Origin: Mesorhizobium sp. dw_380
GTDB lineage: Bacteria > Pseudomonadota > Alphaproteobacteria > Rhizobiales > Rhizobiaceae
Assembly: GCF_018588885.1 (NCBI RefSeq)
Contig: NZ_JAFFIW010000005.1
Coordinates: 124,001-188,000 of the forward strand
DNA: 64,000 bases
Direction: 5' to 3'
Part shown: positions 20,249 to 31,922 of the stretch, in pieces
How the letters are laid out: every line of letters starts with the position of its first letter
Position numbering within the stretch: the first letter of the stretch is position 1
Position numbers and translations under genes: made by a program
The notes under the pieces: generated by a model
Databases searched by the model: none
Seen by the model: only the letters and a program-made list of their open reading frames with translations
Told to the model about the DNA's origin: nothing

Positions 20249-20848
20249 TTGGAAGAGAGCCTTGCCCGATCCCTCTTTCGCGACCAGGTGCTGAAGCCCT
20301 CACCCCGCAGGACTTCGCGCTTTTGCGACCATCGCTGCATCACGTCGAACCGGGCATCAAGGACAAGTTGGAGGTCGCGCATCAGCCGATCAAGAACGTA
20401 TATTTTCCCGAGAGGGGCATCGCGTCGGTGGTCGCCACCATGACCGGCGGGCGGCAAGGTGAAGTCGGCATTGTCGGCGATGACGGGATGAAAGGAATTG
20501 CCGTCATTCTCGGAAAGGAAAGCACTACCTGGCGCCTGCCGGTTGAAAACCTTCGCCCTGCGATTAGCCCGTCGCTTCGCACCTCAGTGCTGGACTATGC
20601 CCACGCGTTCCTCATCCAATCATGCCGGACGGCACTGGTCAATGGCCACTCCAAGATCGAAGAACGGCTGGCCCGCTGGCAGCTGATGGTCCACGACCGT
20701 GCGGAAGGAGATAAGATCCTCCCGACGCATGAATTTCTGGCGACCATGCTCGCGCCCACCGCCCGGGGTCACCACGGCCCTGCAAATGCTTGAGTATCGA
20801 GGACTGGTGCACGCCAAGCGCGGCGAGATCACGATCGTGCCGGATTGA
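20249..20848 (+). pseudogene. Crp/Fnr-family transcriptional regulator relic
   Basis: The pieces of a cyclic-nucleotide-binding plus helix-turn-helix regulator lie in different frames. The N-terminus (MEESLARSLFRDQVLK, 20249 frame) joins near 20295 to LTPQDFALLRPSLHHVEPG and NVYFPERGIASVVATM in the next frame. That continues through YAHAFLIQSC and KIEERLARWQLMVHDRAEGD to THEFLATML. Near 20760 a further shift leads to VTTALQMLEYRGLVHAKRG and a stop at 20848. The segment between GKESTTWRLPVENL and SLRTSVLDYAHAF is shorter than in intact homologues. Multiple lesions argue for true decay. Confidence 0.75.
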
Positions 20849-21088
20849 TAAAGCTCACACATGGCGCTTATGACAAGGAGGAGCAGCGTTATTTCGGCCT
20901 GGCCGCTGCCTGAAGCATGTCGGGTTGAAACGGGTTCAGCCGACGTCTCCTTGCCCTTCACCAGGTCGCCCAAAAGCATCAGCGGTTTTGAACGAATCGC
21001 AGCGATTGTCCGCAATCGGACATAGGCTTGAAGGCGGTCGAATTCGTGCCATAAGTCGGGTTGGTCAGGGTTCAGGGAGGAATTCGTC

Positions 21089-21328
21089 ATGACCAATTCG
21101 TTTCACACCGTCACCGTCGAAAAAGCCGCCGAAGCCTATGTCCTTTCCAGGGGAAGGGTCCGCTTTCTCTCCATGGCGCAGGCGATCCGCACCATCCGAA
21201 CACTAATGCCGGCATGCAAGGCCACCGAACGCGAGTTGGAGGAACTGTTGGCGGCCGCTTCCTTCGTTCATGCGTGCCCCTTCGACACAAAAACAGCCGA
21301 TGGTGTAGAACCACGGCTGCATTCCTAA
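21089..21328 (+). CDS. Small hypothetical protein
   Basis: 79 residues (MTNSFHTVTVEKAAEAYVLS...), preceded by a good GGAGG seven bases before the ATG. Predominantly helical and soluble, with a C-terminal cysteine. I recognise no family. The ribosome binding site and amphipathic composition suggest a real gene. The gap before it (20849-21088) shows nothing. Confidence 0.5.
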   Translation: MTNSFHTVTVEKAAEAYVLSRGRVRFLSMAQAIRTIRTLMPACKATERELEELLAAASFVHACPFDTKTADGVEPRLHS

Positions 21329-21517
21329 GAGGGCATGCCGCGCCATGCAGACTGTCAGAGGGCATTCGTCAGATGGTAGTCCGCTAACTTAACTGCAGAG
21401 TCTAAAGGACGTGTTCCAGCATTGCGAACTCACCGATCGCTTTGTTGCAAAGCTGCCAGCAAGCGATCGCCTCGTCCATCCGTTTGCACCATCTCATCAC
21501 AGACATCATCGGCGATG

Positions 21518-21907
21518 CTACCTGTCCAGCATATGTCCAGCATTTCGCAAGGCGGCCAGAAGGAGCCTCGCATAGCCTGTGACATCGATCTGGGCCTGCA
21601 TCGAAAGGGGCATGCTGGTCCAGTTCTCCAACGGTGCAATGAAAGGTGAGAAGGTGCCATTGACAAGGCAACAACAGCTAACAAGGCCCTCTCGGTCCAA
21701 TGCCACCACACCGATCTTGTCGCCTGGATATCCAATGGCTGCGACTCGCTGGACCTCCAGGTCACCGTCCACCCGCACGTCAAAAAGAAGGCTACCACGG
21801 CTCCTCGTGGCTATCTCAGCCGCCTTCTCATCAAAGCTTGAAGAGAGCAAGCGGACGCTTTCCACCGCCATCTGGAAAATCACCAAATCCAGTTCATTCA
21901 CGGCCAT
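21518..21907 (-). CDS. Hypothetical protein
   Basis: 129 residues if started at MAVNELDLVIFQMAVESVRLL (an upstream ATG at 21949 extends it by 14). The sequence reads like a real soluble protein, with segments GSLLFDVRVDGDLEVQRVAAIG and DKIGVVALDREGLVS. No family is recognised. Isolated, surrounded by relics. Confidence 0.45.
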   Translation of the reverse strand: MAVNELDLVIFQMAVESVRLLSSSFDEKAAEIATRSRGSLLFDVRVDGDLEVQRVAAIGYPGDKIGVVALDREGLVSCCCLVNGTFSPFIAPLENWTSMPLSMQAQIDVTGYARLLLAALRNAGHMLDR

Positions 21908-21949
21908 ATGGGCATTTCCGCGCAATGGGTGGTGATTGCAATGACACAT

Positions 21950-22427
21950 ACTGCTTGTTCACAGATGTCGGTCACGAACGATCATTCGTCGGGTTCCGGT
22001 TCCGACCAACGGTGTCGCCACCTGATCGTGCTGCGGTTCGAACCTTCCTAACGCGAGCCGAGCGCGCTATGAGGTTGGAGTCTAGGTCTCGGACCTTGCC
22101 TCGCGGCTTGCTCATCTTTGGCAGACCCGCTGCAACGCCGCGCGATGGCGCAAACGCCAGATGACGCTGATCCATCGCTTGATCGTGAACTGAGCTTCTG
22201 AACACCATTGGGACAGCAGGGTGGAAGGGCTTGACCAACGCCGCCCCCGTTTTCCAAGAGGACCCGTCCTCGATTGAATCTTTCGAGCCCCGTGCGGCGC
22301 GCAGCCAAATGATGACCATCTGGACCCTGCTCGCAGACCGCAAGGCAAAGAGGGAACCTTCCAGGCAGCCAAGCTGCGCCGACGCAAAGAGCGACCTTTG
22401 GAATTCCCAAGAATTGAGCCTTCCATA
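21950..22427. other. Intergenic, no gene recognised
   Basis: Open frames on both strands here overlap each other and lack family resemblance; I regard them as spurious. Confidence 0.45.
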
Positions 22428-22442
22428 GTTGCAACAGGCAAC
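22428..22442. repeat. Inverted repeat GTTGC-N5-GCAAC upstream of the dctA relic
   Basis: A short palindrome about 75 bases upstream of the RpoN -24 element, where an enhancer-binding protein such as DctD would sit. The match to a known DctD site cannot be judged from memory. Confidence 0.3.
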
Positions 22443-22514
22443 CACTGCACGAGTGTGGGAGAGCGAATCGCAAGCATTGCGTGAGGTCCTGCGCGTTTTC
22501 CCCTCTTTGCTATT

Positions 22515-22529
22515 TGGCACATCGTTTGC
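22515..22529 (+). promoter_or_regulatory. RpoN -24/-12 promoter of the dctA relic
   Basis: TGGCACATCGTTTGC matches the sigma-54 consensus, with GG and GC ten bases apart. It lies 83 bases before the GTG start of the dctA relic. Rhizobial dctA genes are classically RpoN/DctD dependent. Confidence 0.7.
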
Positions 22530-22611
22530 GCCGAAGTGGGCGCAGCGTTCGACCGGAGCACTGCATGGGAGAGGGAGGAGCCCCACCCCGATCCGGTCAA
22601 GGAGAGAGACG

Positions 22612-23690
22612 GTGTTGGTTCCAAGAGTTCCCCGCGCGATCGCAGCGCCCCGCAAGCGCCATTTTGCCCGGACCTACGTGCAGGTACTTGCCGCCATAAT
22701 CCTGGGTGCCGCAATCGGCTATTTCCATTTGGAGACCGGCCACAGCCTGAAGCCGCTCGGCGATGCCTTCGTCGAGGTCGTCAAGATAATCACCGTACCT
22801 GTCATCTTCCTGACAATAGCGACCGGCATTGCCGGCATGAGCGATCTGCAGAAGGTCGGCCGAGTTGCCGCCAAGGCGATGGTCTATTTTCTCACCTTCT
22901 CGACGCTCGCTTTTGTTGTCGGGCTGATTGTCACGAATATCGTTCAGCCTGGCGCCGGCCTCAACATCGATCCGGCCTCGCTCGATGTCGAAGCCGTTAA
23001 GGGCTATGTGGCCACGGCTCACGAGCAGTCCGTGACCAGCTTCCTGATGAACATCATCCCGTCAACGATTGCCAGTGCCTTCGCGGAAGGCGACATCCTG
23101 CAAGTCTTGTTCCTCTCGGTCCTGTTCCTCTCGGTCCTGTTCGGCGCGGTCTGCCGCTACAACGGCCGCTCGCTCTTCTCTCTCGTCCGATACATCAAGG
23201 ACGAGCTGCTGCTCGCAATGTCCTCCTCAGAGGCCGCGCTGGCCTCGCTCATGGAGAAGATGGAAAAGGCCGGCGCCACGCATTCGGTCGTGGGTCTCAT
23301 TCCATTCAATCTGGACGGCACGAATATGATGCTCGCCGCCCTTTTCATCGCCCAAGCGACGAAAACTGATCTCCCGATCGGCTGCCGGATCCTCATGCTG
23401 TTTGTCGCATTGTTCCCTTCGAACGGAACAACCCGCATTACCGGTGCAGGCCTCGTCACAATGGCTGCAACGCTCTTTCTTGTTCCGGCCGCACCGGTCA
23501 CCTCCGTGGGGCTTATTCTTGGCGTTGATCAGCTTATGTCCGAATGCCACGCGCTGACGGTTTTTCTCCGCAGCGTAGCGGCAACGCTGGCTGTCACCCG
23601 GTCCGGGGCGAGCGGGATAAACGACGATTCGGGGAGCGCCTCACTAGCGGACCGTTCAGCGCTCTGGCGGTGGACGGTCAAGTCGCCCGG
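22612..23690 (+). pseudogene. dctA: C4-dicarboxylate transporter DctA relic with internal deletions
   Basis: DctA imports succinate, fumarate and malate, the carbon supply of bacteroids. The frame from GTG 22612 is open and clearly DctA at the start ([44 protein letters not shown]) and later ([48 protein letters not shown]). Large parts are missing: the segment after FLSVLF that normally holds the APIGAFGAMAFTIG transmembrane region is deleted, and the PTGYSFNLDGT motif is reduced to PFNLDGT. The C-terminus after about 23560 loses similarity and reads on to 24159. The product cannot be a functional transporter. Confidence 0.8.
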
Positions 23691-23889
23691 CGTGGTGAAC
23701 ACAATTCCCCGTGCGAACGACGCTCAGCTATTGGGGTGGACCCGATGGCGCAAAGCCGTATTTGAGAAACCGCCAGATCGCACCGGCACTTTTGCGCCTG
23801 TAGCAACTGCGGGGCACGATTCAAAACTGACCCATTTTACACCAAAAAGGCGGGCCGTTGCTGCCACGCCGTCCATGGATTGGAGACTC

Positions 23890-24490
23890 ATGTCTAAGCC
23901 GACTGCCATCACTGTCGCAGCTCTTCTTTTACTCCTCGCCTTGCTGGCGAGCCAATATAGCGCGAACCTGCACCGGCAGGCGTGGTCGACCGACAGGCAA
24001 AAGTGGAGCGGCGCATTCGACAACTATCTCCTTCGCCAATCGCCGGCAACCCGCAAGGCGATGCCGTTCTGGTCATATTCAATGACTACCACAACTGTCC
24101 GCATTGCAGACTGGCTGATATCAACTACCAAAAAGCCTTCAAGCATGAACCCAATCTGAAGCTTGTGATCAAACAGTTCCCGGTCCTGGGACCGGATTCC
24201 CAATTCCCAGCCTTCGCCGCACTCGCCTCGAGAAAACAGGGAAAGTTCGACGAATTCCACCGCGCCCTTATGATTTCCCCCAGTTGAAGGGTCACTCTCA
24301 AGATCGCAGCGCGTGTAGGCCTTGACGTTGAGCAGCTCAAGCGGGAATGCAAGATCCGGCCATCGCAGATGAAATGCACGCGTCCGCGCACTCGCGAAAG
24401 GTCTGCACTTAGACGGTACGCCCGCGTTGGTGGTCGGCGATATAGTGGCCGCCGGACCTTGTGGACATGGCCAGCTTGCAACGCTTGCAT
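23890..24490 (+). pseudogene. DsbA/thioredoxin-fold disulfide oxidoreductase relic
   Basis: An N-terminal signal anchor ([19 protein letters not shown]) is followed by sequence that changes frame near 24050 into [18 protein letters not shown]. This holds the CPHC active site of DsbA-family proteins. [30 protein letters not shown] and FAALASRKQGKFDEFHRAL follow. After a stop near 24287 the expected IAARVGLDVEQLKRE and LALAKGLHLDGTPALVVGD (family C-terminus with its cis-proline motif GTPA) occur in further frames. At least three lesions, so a pseudogene. Confidence 0.7.
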
Positions 24491-25019
24491 CGCCGATGCG
24501 CGCTCAAAGCGTGCTGGCTCTCGTGCGGGGCAGCATCTGTAGATCGGCCACGCTGTTGTTGCCGGAGCGTGCCGTTTGTGGCAGCTGGCTTGCTGTCGCT
24601 CCTCGTAATCTTGTTGCGGTCATCCAGCTGCCGTGGGCGCCAACAACAATCCTGAGCGCCCGCGCCTGAAGTCGCTGGCCGGGTGCTCGTGAACCGAGCC
24701 CGCTTTTCTTCGGCAAGCTCAGGCGGTCTTGGCCCTGCGGCATCGCCCCCTGGCGCGGGGCAGCCTTCGGCTGCTGACGGTCGCCGGCCTGTCGGCCGGC
24801 GTCTTTCTATTGTGGCCTTCCCCCTGGCGCAGGGTGGGCAGCACTCCCTTCTAGGCCCGCCGCGGCGTCCCGCAACCCTTCGCTTGTCGCTTTCGGGTCC
24901 TCCACTCCGTTCCGGTCCTGCTGATGCAGTCTGCCTCCGACGGCGGGCCTTTCCGGTCGCTTTTGCCGCCCACCCCGCTTCCGGGGAGGGCGCGCGATTG
25001 TAGAGCGGAGGACATCACG
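24491..25019. other. GC-rich leader region before ardC, no gene recognised
   Basis: Contains several short GC hairpins such as gccggcctgtcggccggc. It may hold the ardC promoter. No convincing coding sequence. Confidence 0.4.
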
Positions 25020-26021
25020 ATGCGTGCAAACAACAAACGTTGCGGCAGCCGACAGGCTGGCGCAGACAGTGGCGGGCGCACCGGCGCCAGCCTTTATCAG
25101 GAAATCACCGACCGCATCATTGCCGAACTGGAGCGCGGCACCGTGCCATGGGTCAAGCCGTGGGGCAGGGCAAGGACAGGCCTCGGCCTGCCGCGGAATG
25201 CGGCCACCCAGCGCCGATATTCCGGCATCAATATCCTGATCCTGTGGGGCGCGGTCATCGAGCGTGGTTTCCCCAGCCAGAACTGGCTCACCTTCCGGCA
25301 GGCGCTTTCGCTTGGCGGCAATGTCAGAAAGGGCGAGCACGGCACCACCATCGTTCACGCTGACCGCTTTGTTCCCAAGAACGAAAAGCAACGCGCCGAC
25401 ACCGATGGCGACGAACCGCAGGCGGTGCCCTTCCTGAAGCGCTTCACCGTCTTCAATGTCGCGCAGTGCGATAATCTGCCCGAACATCTTTACGACGCCG
25501 GCGAGCCTCTGCCTGAGCGCGAGATTGTCCCGCAGGCCGAGGCGCTCATTCATGCAACCGGCGCTGATTTTCGCATCGGCGGCGAGCGCGCCTTCTACAT
25601 GCCCGGCAGCGACACCATACAGGTGCCGCCGCAGCCGGCTTTCTTCCACCAGATCGACTATTACCGGACCTGCTTTCACGAGCTTGGCCACTGGACCGGC
25701 CACCCGAGGCGACTCGCGCGCGACCTGTCCGGCTCCTTCGGGTCCAACACCTATGCGCGCGAGGAACTCGTCGCCGAAATCGCATCAGCCTTCATCTGCA
25801 GCAGTCTCGGCATCGAGCCGACCGTGCGCCATGCCGACTACATCGGCTCATGGCTGACGGTTTTGCGCGAGGACAACCGCGCCATCTTCCGCGCCGCAAG
25901 CCATGCCTCGAAAGCCGCCGATTTCCTGCTTGGCCGCAATGTCGATGTCGAAGGTGAGGCACATGCCGAAACCGCCTATGGGACCGCGCAATCCTCACAC
26001 GCGACCGCCTTGCGCCTCTGA
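25020..26021 (+). CDS. ardC: ArdC-like antirestriction protein with zincin-like peptidase motif
   Basis: 333 residues; ATG 25020 has GGAGG eight bases upstream. The N-terminal ssDNA-binding domain (SLYQEITDRIIAELERGTVPWVKPW, GLPRNAATQRRYSGINILILW, WLTFRQALSLGGNVRKGEHGT) is followed by a metallopeptidase-like domain with HELGHWTGH (zinc ligands) and a downstream glutamate in REELVAEIASAFI. ArdC proteins protect incoming ssDNA during conjugation, which suits an ICE. Length and motifs are complete. Confidence 0.88.
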   Translation: MRANNKRCGSRQAGADSGGRTGASLYQEITDRIIAELERGTVPWVKPWGRARTGLGLPRNAATQRRYSGINILILWGAVIERGFPSQNWLTFRQALSLGGNVRKGEHGTTIVHADRFVPKNEKQRADTDGDEPQAVPFLKRFTVFNVAQCDNLPEHLYDAGEPLPEREIVPQAEALIHATGADFRIGGERAFYMPGSDTIQVPPQPAFFHQIDYYRTCFHELGHWTGHPRRLARDLSGSFGSNTYAREELVAEIASAFICSSLGIEPTVRHADYIGSWLTVLREDNRAIFRAASHASKAADFLLGRNVDVEGEAHAETAYGTAQSSHATALRL

Positions 26022-26127
26022 TGACGCAAAGCCGCGCGCAACCAACTCGACAGTTCTTTTGAGGTTGCCCTAACACCGATGGCCGGCGTTGGCGTGGATC
26101 GTTCATCGGACCGAGGTTCGCAAAAAA

Positions 26128-26153
26128 AGAGGGCGGCATTGATGCCGCCCTCT
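26128..26153. repeat. Left target duplication, copy of the groEL terminator palindrome
   Basis: A 26-bp sequence with 12-base perfect arms (AGAGGGCGGCAT / ATGCCGCCCTCT) around a two-base centre, identical to 27681-27706 on the other side of the insertion sequence. Confidence 0.85.
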
Positions 26154-27680
26154 CAGACTGCTGACAAACCCCTGGCATTTGCTGGGGGTTTTTGATTCAC
26201 TGGGTCATGTTGAAGCGACCCGCCCCTGAACAGACCGCGCTCGAGATGGTGACGCTGGATCAGTTGGTTCCTGCCGATCACCTTTTGCGCAAGATCGACC
26301 GTGTGATCGATTTCACCTTCATCCACGATCTGACCGCGCCGCTGTATTGCCCCGACAATGGCCGCCCGCCGCTCGACCCGACCTTGATGTTCAAGGCGCT
26401 GTTCATCGGCTACCTGTTTGGCGTTCGCTCGGAGCGGCAGCTGGTGCGCGAGATCGAGGTCAATGTCGCCTATCGTTGGTTCCTGCGACTGAAGCTGACG
26501 GACAAGGTGTTCGACGCCTCGACGTTGAGCCAGAACCGGCGGCGGCGTTACGACGACACCAGCGTGTCGCAGGCGATCTTCGACCGCATTGTTGAGCAGG
26601 CGATCCGGGCGGGCTTGGTCGACGGCACGGTGCTGTACACCGACTCCACCCATCTGAAGGCCAACGCCAACAAGGGCAAATACGATCTTGCCATGATCGC
26701 CAAGTCGCGGGCCGACTATTGGGCCGACCTCGATCGTGCGATCGACACCGAACGGGCGCTGCATGGCCAGAAGCCGCTGAAGCAGAAGGAGCGGCGGCCT
26801 GCGGTTAAGGAGACCAAGGTCTCGCGCACCGACCCCGACAGCGGCTACATGGTACGCGAGGGCAAGCCGAAGGGCTTTTTCTATCTCGACCATCGCACGG
26901 TGGATGCGGCGCACGCCATCATCACCGACACGCACACGACGGCGATCGTCCACGATTCGACCGTCTACCTGTCGAGGCTCGATCGGCAGGTGCAGCGCTT
27001 CGGCTTTGATGTCGGCGCCGTCGGGCTGGACGCCGGCTATGCCACGGCAGGCATCGCCAAAGGACTGGAGGATCGGGCAATCCGCGGTGTCACCGGTTAT
27101 CGTCGCCCCAGACCGCCCAAGCCCGGCCATGATGGGTCCGTCCTCCTTCACCCATGAGCCGGCGGCTGATGGCTATCGCTGCCTACAGGGCCAGATGCTG
27201 GCCTACGCCACCACCGACCGCAATGGCTACCGCCACTACAAGAGTGACCCGGCTATCTGCCGCGACTGCCCGCTGCTTGCCTCCTGCACCAGCAATGCCA
27301 AGGCCCAACGCACCATCATCCGCCATGCCTGGGCCGATGCGAAGGAGCGCACCGACGCCAACCGGCTGACCGCATGGGGCAAGGCTATCTACCGCCGCCG
27401 CAAGGAGACCGTCGAGCGCTCCTTCGCCGACGCCAAGCAACTGCATGGTCACCGCTATGCGCGGTTCCGAAGTCTCACCAAGGTCGCCTGCCAGTGCCTG
27501 ATCGCCGCCGCCGCCCAGAACATCAAAAAGATCGCCCTTTGCCTGTGCCCGAAACCCAAGCCGGCCCGCGCATGAGGCTCAATGCCTCTTGTCAAAATCT
27601 CCTGACACAAACAGTCCAAGACACTTCAATCACATAACAAAAAACCCCGCCGAAAATCGACGGGGTTTGTCAGCAGTCTG
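26154..27680 (+). mobile_element. IS1182-family insertion sequence
   Basis: 1527 bp, bounded by identical 19-bp terminal inverted repeats (CAGACTGCTGACAAACCCC at 26154-26172 and its complement at 27662-27680). Just inside both ends lie terminator-like GC hairpins (CCCC...GGGG) that could insulate the element from outside transcription. It is flanked by 26-bp perfect direct copies of a palindrome (26128-26153 and 27681-27706), i.e. it has inserted at the groEL terminator hairpin and duplicated it. The transposase inside is frameshifted. Confidence 0.88.
26207..27575 (+). pseudogene. IS1182-family DDE transposase, one frameshift
   Basis: Starts MLKRPAPEQTALEMVTLDQLVP and shows the IS1182 N-terminal region (LMFKALFIGYLFGVRSERQL, ASTLSQNRRRR) and catalytic core (GTVLYTDSTHLKANANKGKY, FLDHRT-type FYLDHRTVDAAHAIITDTH, GLDAGYAT). 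Near 27128 an extra C shifts the frame (PPKPG then stop at 27157). The remainder, with the cysteine-rich DPAICRDCPLLASC and YRRRKETVERSFADAKQLHGHRYAR, is in the next frame to 27575. The position does not look like a slippery sequence, so inactivation or a sequencing error is more likely than programmed frameshifting. Confidence 0.85.
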
Positions 27681-27706
27681 AGAGGGCGGCATTGATGCCG
27701 CCCTCT
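27681..27706 (-). terminator. groEL transcription terminator and right target duplication
   Basis: Perfect stem (12-base arms AGAGGGCGGCAT / ATGCCGCCCTCT) 26 bases after the groL stop. On the minus strand the left copy at 26128-26153 is followed by a T run, so the original terminator was split: hairpin plus T tract now lie beyond the insertion sequence. Confidence 0.8.
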
Positions 27707-27731
27707 CGTTGCGAAAGCTGCCAGAGCTGGA

Positions 27732-29746
<2,015 letters not shown>

Positions 29747-29786
29747 TTTCGGATTTTTCCCTGGTGCGGATGTTGAGGGGTTTTTG

Positions 29787-29813
29787 TTAGCACTCGCGAT
29801 GGACGAGTGCTAA
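29787..29813. promoter_or_regulatory. CIRCE operator (HrcA binding site) upstream of groESL
   Basis: TTAGCACTC, nine bases, GAGTGCTAA: an exact match to the CIRCE consensus, 41 bases before the groES ATG. It predicts HrcA-mediated heat-shock repression of this operon. Confidence 0.93.
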
Positions 29814-30157
29814 CGCGATAGTGAGGTAGGCTGTAAGCGGGCACTCGTCAAGACGGACGAGGGCAGGCGAGGAGCTCTGGCCCCCTCCCCGGTGGAACCC
29901 AACGCATACGCGGCATCCGCGTTGATGGCTGCGAGCCCCACATTTCCATTGAATTCGGCGTCATGACGCCAACTTGCTCGCGCCGCTTCCAAGTCGTCAG
30001 TCGTGCTGCCGTCAGCACGAACATAGGGCTGCGCTTCACTTCCCGTCGAAGCCGCGGCAAGCAGCGTCGCCGTCAGCACGCTCCTTTGCAGATGCTTGCC
30101 AAAGGTGGACAGTGAGCGCACCTGCGCCGGGCTGTTGGTGCGAACGTAAGACGTCAT
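29814..30157 (-). pseudogene. N-terminal fragment of a subtilisin-type autotransporter
   Basis: An open frame from MTSYVRTNSPAQ has a signal-like segment (SVLTATLLAAASTGSEA) followed by SWRHDAEFNGNVGLAAINADAAYALGSTGEGA. This resembles the entry to the S8 domain of autotransporter serine proteases (AEFN...GLxAINAxxAYxxGxTGxG). The catalytic aspartate segment that should follow is absent; the sequence runs directly into the CIRCE region. I infer a truncated relic created by a deletion at the groESL boundary. Confidence 0.5.
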
Positions 30158-31149
30158 TGACAACTCCTTTTTGCAAGTCGAGCCCTTCTCCAGAAGAAGT
30201 CCGCATCGCGTTGAAGACGAGCTGCGAAAAAGAGAAAGATGGGTTTGATAGCTGCGGCCCCAACGGTCCCTTCAGATTTGAGATCACTTCCGCCGCGAGT
30301 GGCTGAAGCTCCTCGCAACGTCACAATCGAATCTGCTGCCAAGCCTCCAGGAAAGGAGAGCATTGCTCATCTCGCGCTTGTGCATGCAGTCAACCTTCGA
30401 TCCGTGTTGCCACATCTCAAGAGCAAATGCGGTGCCAAAGCTCACTGGGAAGTGAACGCATGGCTCTCCCTGAAAACCTCACAAATCCAGCATGGTCAAT
30501 TGTGCGGAACCCGACATGCGTCTTCTGCCACTGTCAGCTTTCGGACAGGCATGACGCGTTTCGCGCCGACCACCGGTCGATCGGTTTTGGGGCCGGTCTG
30601 TTCGCCTCATAAGAGCGCGTCACATTGCGTAGCGGTTTCCCGAGCGCCGCCACATGACACTGGACCTGCAGGTAGCACCGGCTTCTCATCCAGCCTTACT
30701 TTGGCCCCTTCGCGTATCAAATTCCCGCTGGCGAGCCCTGCTTTCATAGATCGCACCATGCCGGATGTCTGCTCTGGCGCCCGACCCGCTGGCCCGATCT
30801 CGATCCGGCATAAGGGCGCAGCATCTTTGCAGGCCGTTTCATCCCGGCGTCCTGCTTGGCTGACAGACCGCACTTGGCGAGCGGTCTCCATGCTCTCTCC
30901 AAGGACCATCCCTGCGGCTGGCTTGTCGACCTATGGGCGGGTCCGGCCGCCCGAAACCCTCGCGCCATCAGCTTTTTTCCCCGCCGCCTGCGGCGGCTTC
31001 CTCGCGCCGCTTCGCTCACAAAAAAGCTGCCCGCTCGGGTCCTTCACTGTCGCTGCGGCCCTGTCGGATTCAGGCGGCCCTGACGCGCCCATTACGGTGC
31101 GCCATCGCAGGGGATGGTCCCCGGCGAAACCACAAAAGGAGACTTCGAA
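30158..31149. other. Long gap before the ICE transfer genes, no gene recognised
   Basis: A 304-residue plus-strand frame spans most of this region. Its composition (proline, serine and basic rich, no family resemblance) and overlapping opposite-strand frames argue against coding. The end (31060-31149) is the leader of the DUF736 gene. Confidence 0.45.
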
Positions 31150-31473
31150 ATGACCGCGATCGGTTACGTCAACAAGCAGGAAAACGGCGCCTACAAGGGC
31201 CAGCTCAAGACGCTCAGCGTCCGCGCCGACATCGATATCGCCCCCAACCAGGCCAAGAGCGCCGATAACCATCCCGACTTCCGGGTGCTGACGCAAGGGG
31301 TCGAAGTTGGCGCCGGCTGGATCCGCACCGGCGAGACTTCTGGCAAGGATTATGTGAGCCTGTCGATTGCAGCGCCGGAGTTCGGACCGCGCAAGCTCTA
31401 CGCCAATCTTGGCCGCGCCGCCGGCCAGGACGATGACGACACCTACGCCATCATCTGGAACCCGGCCGACTGA
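31150..31473 (+). CDS. DUF736 family protein
   Basis: 107 residues (MTAIGYVNKQENGAYKGQLKTLSVRADIDI...), with AAAGGAG nine bases before ATG 31150. DUF736 proteins are short and are almost always found in conjugative regions of alphaproteobacterial plasmids and ICEs; the biochemical role is not known. It lies upstream of rdfS, in the same direction. Confidence 0.85.
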   Translation: MTAIGYVNKQENGAYKGQLKTLSVRADIDIAPNQAKSADNHPDFRVLTQGVEVGAGWIRTGETSGKDYVSLSIAAPEFGPRKLYANLGRAAGQDDDDTYAIIWNPAD

Positions 31474-31652
31474 TCGGCCGACATAGAGCCTCGCGCCGCA
31501 GCCCGGCGCGGGGCTCATTCCCAGGAGTTCCACCCAAACCCCGTCCGCCCTAAAGGGCGGCGAAAACTCTCCCCCGACTCTTCGCCCGTCCCCGAGACGA
31601 TCTCCCTCGCCCATCCTCGCCCTCGCTTGTCCGAAGCGAAACGAGGATCATC

Positions 31653-31922
31653 ATGGAAGACGAAAACGAACGCGCGGCCCGCGCGAAAAAGGGCAGCCCG
31701 TTTCTCAGCACAGCCCAAGCCGCCTTCTATATCGGGCTCTCCCAGCGCACGCTCGAAAAGATGCGGCTCAAGGGCGGCGGCCCGAAATTCCGCAAGCACG
31801 GCCGATATGTCCGCTATCACATAGATGAACTCGACCATTGGTCGAAAGGACACCCGCAGCACTCCACTGCCGGCGATGGCGAGGCCGGTTCCGGCCAGGG
31901 CGGCAAGGGAGGCCGTTCATGA
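31653..31922 (+). CDS. rdfS: Excisionase-like DNA-binding protein (RdfS type)
   Basis: 89 residues with a MerR/excisionase-type winged helix: FLSTAQAAFYIGLSQRTLEKMR followed by PKFRKHGRYVRYHIDELDHWS. In ICEMlSym-R7A the recombination directionality factor RdfS, which drives excision by the integrase, is encoded just upstream of traF and rlxS. The same order is found here (traF start overlaps by four bases). Assignment rests on domain plus context. Confidence 0.78.
   Translation: MEDENERAARAKKGSPFLSTAQAAFYIGLSQRTLEKMRLKGGGPKFRKHGRYVRYHIDELDHWSKGHPQHSTAGDGEAGSGQGGKGGRS

Noticed and set aside
27125..27160. Programmed frameshift in the IS1182 transposase
   Set aside because: No slippery heptamer or downstream structure was evident; an inserted base explains the break more simply.
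30239..31153. 304-residue plus-strand open frame
   Set aside because: No domain resemblance, biased composition, and equally long overlapping frames on the other strand; typical of GC-rich non-coding sequence.
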